From: Thalassotalea euphylliae
GTDB taxonomy: Bacteria > Pseudomonadota > Gammaproteobacteria > Enterobacterales > Alteromonadaceae
Reading direction: 5' to 3'
NCBI RefSeq assembly: GCF_003390335.1
Contig: NZ_QUOU01000001.1
Coordinates: 2,728,001-2,792,000, forward strand
DNA length: 64,000 nucleotides
The notes below the pieces were generated by a model. The model did no database searches. It was not told the DNA's origin and saw only the letters and a program-made list of their open reading frames with translations. The translations under genes were made by a program, and so were the position numbers. Each line of letters begins with the position of its first letter. The stretch's first letter is position 1. This document shows, piece by piece, positions 60,627-64,000 of the stretch.

Positions 60627-61085
60627 TAATTTGTAGATATTATTACACTGTTGTTATGGCGATTATCTTAATAATAAAGGCTAGTATCGACAAGGGTTTC
60701 ACCACGATTATTCGTGATTAAATTGTAAAAAAAGACACATTCGTATAAAAACCATCCAGACACCTTAGTAAATTTAACCATTTCTTAATATTCATTTTTC
60801 GCGAATAAAAATTCACAAACTACCGTAACTACTGCTATAACTATGCATTCATTATTCATTCGCGGCTACCAAACCACTTTTCACATTAGTTTTTCTAATG
60901 ATTAGACTTAATTTTATTAGTTTGTCGTGGTCTGAGTTGTTCATTAGAATACCCTTGTTTTCTGAGCTAGCGCAGTGAGAGCTTCTCACCAGCACAGATA
61001 CTATGAAAAGGTGGTTTTACACCATCTTCTCTCTGACATGTTTCCTGGAATTTTTTAACTTCCTTCTATCAACTTTATTAAGTTG
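60627..61085 (+). ncRNA. Gene-free region, possible small RNA ending at 61114
   Basis: No protein-like frame is seen between the divergent ybgC and Sel1 genes here, yet a strong plus-strand terminator stands at 61086-61114. Upstream of it are hairpins GTGAGA/TCTCAC at 60975-60989 and GGTG/CACC at 61010-61023. The terminator needs a transcript, so an unnamed small RNA starting somewhere after about 60850 is likely. I could not match it to a known RNA, and the 5' end is a guess. Confidence 0.35.
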
Positions 61086-61114
61086 GCCCGCTTCAAATAA
61101 GCGGGCTTTTTTTT
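61086..61114 (+). terminator. Strong orphan terminator on the plus strand
   Basis: GCCCGCTT / AAGCGGGC, an 8-bp GC-rich stem with a 5-base loop, is followed by eight T. No coding gene on this strand ends before it. Confidence 0.88.
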
Positions 61115-61216
61115 GCCTAAAATTCGATTATTTCTCACGTTAATGATGGCTATCTATTGCAGCATGTTTGTAATTGTTACAGTTTAGTGATATTCGTTCA
61201 TATACTAACTACTTCG

Positions 61217-61271
61217 TAGGTAAGCTGATTCTTCTAGCGAACGGCTAGAACGCAAACTAAGTGGCTACCTA
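61217..61271 (+). promoter_or_regulatory. Structured leader of the Sel1-repeat gene
   Basis: An outer pair TAGGTA / TACCTA (61217-61222, 61266-61271) encloses a 7-bp hairpin TTCTAGC / GCTAGAA (61232-61250) followed by ACGCAAAC. It lies about 95 bases before the ATG at 61366. The ACGCAAA piece recalls the c-di-GMP-I riboswitch core, but other parts of that motif are not found. Confidence 0.3.
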
Positions 61272-61365
61272 TATTACGAGTGAAGCTATATGTTTAGTAA
61301 TAGTTTTATGCTACACATAAGTGGTTAGCGTTATCGCGGATCAAACACGTCAAGAGAGGGAAAAT

Positions 61366-62235
61366 ATGGCTAAATCAACAAATATCACTTTCACAAGTAA
61401 CACTTCTATGCGTGTTTCAACGCTAATTACAGGTATTGCAGTAGCTGTCCTATTTACATTTACTGCGATGACAAAGCCTGCCATTGCCAATCAATTATCA
61501 GCTTGTGACAGTGAAGCATGTGTGTCGTATTTTAAAAAGTTTAAACGCGCTGCCCGCAAAGGCTATGTTTCAGCGCAGTACAATACCGCTAAGTTTTACT
61601 ACTATGGTTATGGCACCGATATCGACAAAGCGCTGGCATTAAAATATTACCGAAAAACGGCAGTTAATGGTTCGAAAGAGGCGCAATATATGACGGGCCT
61701 CATTTACGTTTCTGAGCCCGACTTGCAAGATCACGAACAAGGTATTTATTGGTTAGAGCGAGCCGCTGCTAATGGCCATATTCACGCATCATTTTTATTG
61801 GGTAAAGCGCACGCTCAAGGTGATGTCGAAAAAGGCAATCCGCCAAACTATGAAGCATCAGACAAATGGCTGAGCAGATCGTTTGATACACGTGATAACA
61901 AGTTACCTGCGCTTATTGAAGCGTTGCACAAAAAAAATGTCTTCAATGAAACTAACTACCCTTCCCTCTATCACAAGTTAGTTGAACACAATATGTGGTT
62001 GGCAAAAAACAGTGATAGCGAAGTTGCTTTGAGTAACTGGGATGGTAAAACTTATGAACGTATGACAATTACAGGCTACAGCCAAACTCAAGCGTTCGAT
62101 AACTTACTGGCAACTTTTCGTGGCAGAAATAATTCCACTGGCAGCCGCTTAGGTGGCGACTGTCAGCTAACTGCCGCTTGCACGCGTAAATCGCTTAATG
62201 AAATGAAAGACAGTATGTGGGTGTCGCAAAAATAA
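61366..62235 (+). CDS. Secreted Sel1-repeat protein
   Basis: The start ATG 61366 follows GAGAGGG; an in-frame GTG at 61321 is less likely. The 289-residue product has a membrane/signal segment (VSTLITGIAVAVLFTFTAMTKPAIA) and then two to three Sel1-type TPR repeats (about 55-165: AQYNTAKFYYYGYGTDIDKALALKYYRKTA, AQYMTGLIYVSEPDLQDHEQGIYWLERAA, ASFLLGKAHAQGD). The rest is unassigned, with an SGSRLGGDCQLTAAC-like cysteine pair near the end (GGDCQLTAACTRK). Likely a periplasmic adaptor or scaffold. Confidence 0.8.
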   Translation: MAKSTNITFTSNTSMRVSTLITGIAVAVLFTFTAMTKPAIANQLSACDSEACVSYFKKFKRAARKGYVSAQYNTAKFYYYGYGTDIDKALALKYYRKTAVNGSKEAQYMTGLIYVSEPDLQDHEQGIYWLERAAANGHIHASFLLGKAHAQGDVEKGNPPNYEASDKWLSRSFDTRDNKLPALIEALHKKNVFNETNYPSLYHKLVEHNMWLAKNSDSEVALSNWDGKTYERMTITGYSQTQAFDNLLATFRGRNNSTGSRLGGDCQLTAACTRKSLNEMKDSMWVSQK

Positions 62236-62293
62236 ACAACACATGCAATAACAAGGTCTGAAATAAGTAATCTATTGCTCGCTCAGAAACTAA

Positions 62294-62321
62294 AAAGGGC
62301 TAACTTGATCGTTAACCCTTT
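62294..62321 (+). terminator. Terminator after the Sel1-repeat gene
   Basis: AAAGGG(c)TAAC / GTTA(a)CCCTTT with a 6-base loop, then a T-rich run, 58 bp past the stop. It may also work for the convergent ruvB. Confidence 0.75.
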
Positions 62322-62363
62322 ATTTATTCAATTTTGACGATTTTTGCCCCATTACAACTGATA

Positions 62364-63368
62364 TCAAGCGGGTTTAGCTAGTCCAAAATGGTGATAAGTT
62401 CGTTCAGTGACGATACGCCCACGTGGCGTACGTTGTAAAAAGCCTTGTTGAATTAGGAAAGGTTCGAGCACATCTTCAATGGTTTCGCGCTCTTCGCCAA
62501 TCGCCGCTGCCAGATTATCCAGCCCTACAGGCCCACCCATAAATTTATCGATAATAGCTTGCAGTAACTTTCTGTCCATAATGTCGAAGCCTTCATTATC
62601 CACTTCTAACATATCAAGTGCACTGGCAGCACTTTCTTTGTTAACGATGCCGCCAGTTTTAATGTCGGCATAATCACGTACTCGACGCAATAAACGATTG
62701 GCGATTCGCGGCGTGCCACGCGAGCGGCGTGCCACTTCAAATGCACCTTCTTCATCAATGGTTAAATTCAAAAAGTGTGCTGAGCGAGCAACGATATCGG
62801 TTAAATCTTTTGCCGAATAAAACTCTAAGCGCTGCACAATACCAAAGCGATCTCTAAGTGGTGACGTTAGCGCTCCTGCTCTTGTGGTTGCGCCAATCAA
62901 AGTAAAAGGGGGTAAGTCGAGTTTAATCGAGCGAGCGGCTGGCCCTTCGCCAATCATAATATCCAGTTGATAGTCTTCCATGGCGGGGTATAAGACTTCT
63001 TCCACCATAGGGCTTAAACGATGAATTTCGTCAATAAAGAGGACGTCGTTTTCTTCCAAGTTGGTGAGCAGCGCTGCTAAATCGCCCGCTTTTTCCAATA
63101 CTGGTCCAGAAGTGGTGCGAATACTCACGCCCATTTCGTTAGCAACAATATTGGCGAGTGTCGTTTTACCTAAGCCCGGTGGACCAAAAATCAATAGATG
63201 ATCAAGTGGCTCATTGCGTTTTTTTGCTGCTGGAATAAAAATTTCCATTTGCGCTTTAACGTGATCTTGCCCGGTGTAATCCGCCAGCATTTTCGGGCGA
63301 ATCGCGCGATCTACCCCTTCGTCTTCTATGGTTGCCGCTGGCTGGATTAGTCGATCTGCTTCTATCAT
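62364..63368 (-). CDS. ruvB: Holliday junction branch-migration motor RuvB
   Basis: The 334-residue AAA+ ATPase drives branch migration with RuvA. Walker A is GPPGLGKTTLA near residue 65, Walker B VLFIDEIHRL near 110, sensor IGATTRAGALTSPLRDRFG near 158, and the C-terminal winged helix IEDVLEPFLIQQGFLQRTPRGR near 300. Length is normal. It follows ruvA by 65 bp. Confidence 0.97.
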   Translation of the reverse strand: MIEADRLIQPAATIEDEGVDRAIRPKMLADYTGQDHVKAQMEIFIPAAKKRNEPLDHLLIFGPPGLGKTTLANIVANEMGVSIRTTSGPVLEKAGDLAALLTNLEENDVLFIDEIHRLSPMVEEVLYPAMEDYQLDIMIGEGPAARSIKLDLPPFTLIGATTRAGALTSPLRDRFGIVQRLEFYSAKDLTDIVARSAHFLNLTIDEEGAFEVARRSRGTPRIANRLLRRVRDYADIKTGGIVNKESAASALDMLEVDNEGFDIMDRKLLQAIIDKFMGGPVGLDNLAAAIGEERETIEDVLEPFLIQQGFLQRTPRGRIVTERTYHHFGLAKPA

Positions 63369-63433
63369 CTATATTCTTCTGTTTTTGACTTGTTCTGTGT
63401 CTTAGTTACGTTTTAGGCGTAATGCTTTACTAA

Positions 63434-64000
63434 CTACAGCATTGCCTTTAAGGCATCTTTAATCAGCTGCTCACTGGATTTACTGGCATCATACACGGCT
63501 TTAATCGCTTTATCAGCTTGCGCTTGCGAGTAACCCAATGAAACAAGGGCATTAGTCGCATCACCTTTGGCACCACTGACGTTCAACGCGTTATCGGCTG
63601 CCAATTCAAACGGCGCAGCATCCGTTGCAGGGGTAACGAGATCGGCTTGCCAATCTTTAATGCGATCGCGCATTTCAATCAATAAACGCTCCGCCGTTTT
63701 CTTACCAATACCGGGAATTTTAACAATTGTGGTGACATCATCATGAGCAACACAGCTAACAAATTGCTCTGCCGACATACCAGATAAAATTGCCAATGCC
63801 AGCTTAGGACCTACGCCACTCGCTTTAATTAACAAGCGGAATAGTTTGCGATCAACCTGGGTAGCGAAGCCGTAAAGCAATTGTGCATCTTCACGCACGA
63901 CAAAATGGGTATAAAGTGTGGTTTCTTGATTTAATTCAGGTAATGCATATAGCGTGGTCATCGGCACTTGCACTTCATAACCCACGCCATTGCAATCAAT
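63434..64000 (-). CDS. ruvA: Holliday junction DNA helicase subunit RuvA, 5' end outside the window
   Basis: The reading frame continues through the window edge (IDCNGVGYEVQVPMTTLYALPE at the edge matches RuvA domain I), so about the first 15 residues are missing. The helix-hairpin-helix motifs are seen in LIKASGVGPKLALAILSG and IVKIPGIGKKTAERLLIEMRD, and the C-terminal domain III (ATNALVSLGYSQAQADKAIKAV) contacts RuvB. RuvA binds four-way junctions as a tetramer. It is upstream of ruvB in the same direction. Confidence 0.95.
   Translation of the reverse strand: MDCNGVGYEVQVPMTTLYALPELNQETTLYTHFVVREDAQLLYGFATQVDRKLFRLLIKASGVGPKLALAILSGMSAEQFVSCVAHDDVTTIVKIPGIGKKTAERLLIEMRDRIKDWQADLVTPATDAAPFELAADNALNVSGAKGDATNALVSLGYSQAQADKAIKAVYDASKSSEQLIKDALKAML

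Noticed and set aside
60999..61143. Short plus-strand frame starting ATGAAAAGGTGG
   Set aside because: It runs through the terminator hairpin and its T-run, so it is unlikely to be translated as a gene.
61217..61290. c-di-GMP-I (GEMM) riboswitch call
   Set aside because: Only the ACGCAAA core and a preceding hairpin resemble it; the hairpin loop is not GNRA and the GGCAAACC and 3' tetraloop-receptor parts are not found.

Overview
The window looks like a chromosome segment of a marine gammaproteobacterium of the order Alteromonadales, probably near Colwellia or Thalassotalea. That placement is an inference. It rests on protein style (DUF2986, PEP-CTERM, AlkB, homogentisate operon), on the moderate base composition, and on the order ybgC-tolQRAB-pal-cpoB / tRNA-Lys cluster / nadA, which is also found around tol-pal in Escherichia coli.

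Layout. 0-2.2 kb: a DUF2007 protein, a GNAT acetyltransferase behind a 14-bp tandem repeat, a sirtuin, and a MITE-like element of about 340 bp. 2.2-8.5 kb: an RND pump with its membrane-fusion protein, then an Aer-like PAS chemoreceptor. 9-12.9 kb: a cohesin-like PEP-CTERM surface protein beside a dockerin-tipped extracellular nuclease. 13.4-22.3 kb: a degenerate aspartoacylase-like protein, a receiver-TPR protein, a six-helix chemoreceptor, small unknowns, and alkB divergent from an AraC regulator. 22.4-28.4 kb: MarR regulator-hmgA-fahA-maiA (tyrosine/homogentisate degradation) with a perfect TyrR-type box and a second palindrome upstream, then a divergent LysR/SDR pair. 28.5-37.9 kb: lacZ, an FG-GAP propeller protein, DUF2986, a threonine-dehydratase-like enzyme divergent from a MocR regulator, and two PepSY membrane proteins. 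38-46.5 kb: a CusCBA-type metal efflux system, a His/Met/Cys-rich periplasmic protein, and a MerR-methyltransferase fusion.

46.57-52.20 kb is a small integrative element in the 3' end of tRNA-Ser(UGA), bounded by a 24-bp direct repeat. It carries an AT-rich two-gene unit, a NACHT (STAND) NTPase followed by an overlapping multi-helix membrane protein, which is a candidate anti-phage system. It also holds an unknown gene, an IS3-family insertion sequence, and a tyrosine integrase that the IS has cut off just before its catalytic domain, so the element is probably immobile. Paired motifs inside both ends look like integrase arm sites, and a 12-bp palindrome occurs twice in the NACHT promoter region.

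52.2-64 kb is mostly conserved core: two tRNA-Ser genes, nadA, a second MITE-like element, five identical tRNA-Lys genes trailed by an array of decayed tRNA-Lys-like repeats, the Tol-Pal operon, a gene-free stretch with an orphan terminator (possible small RNA), a Sel1-repeat protein with a structured leader, ruvB, and ruvA running off the window end.

All family calls were made by reading the translations. No database search was run.
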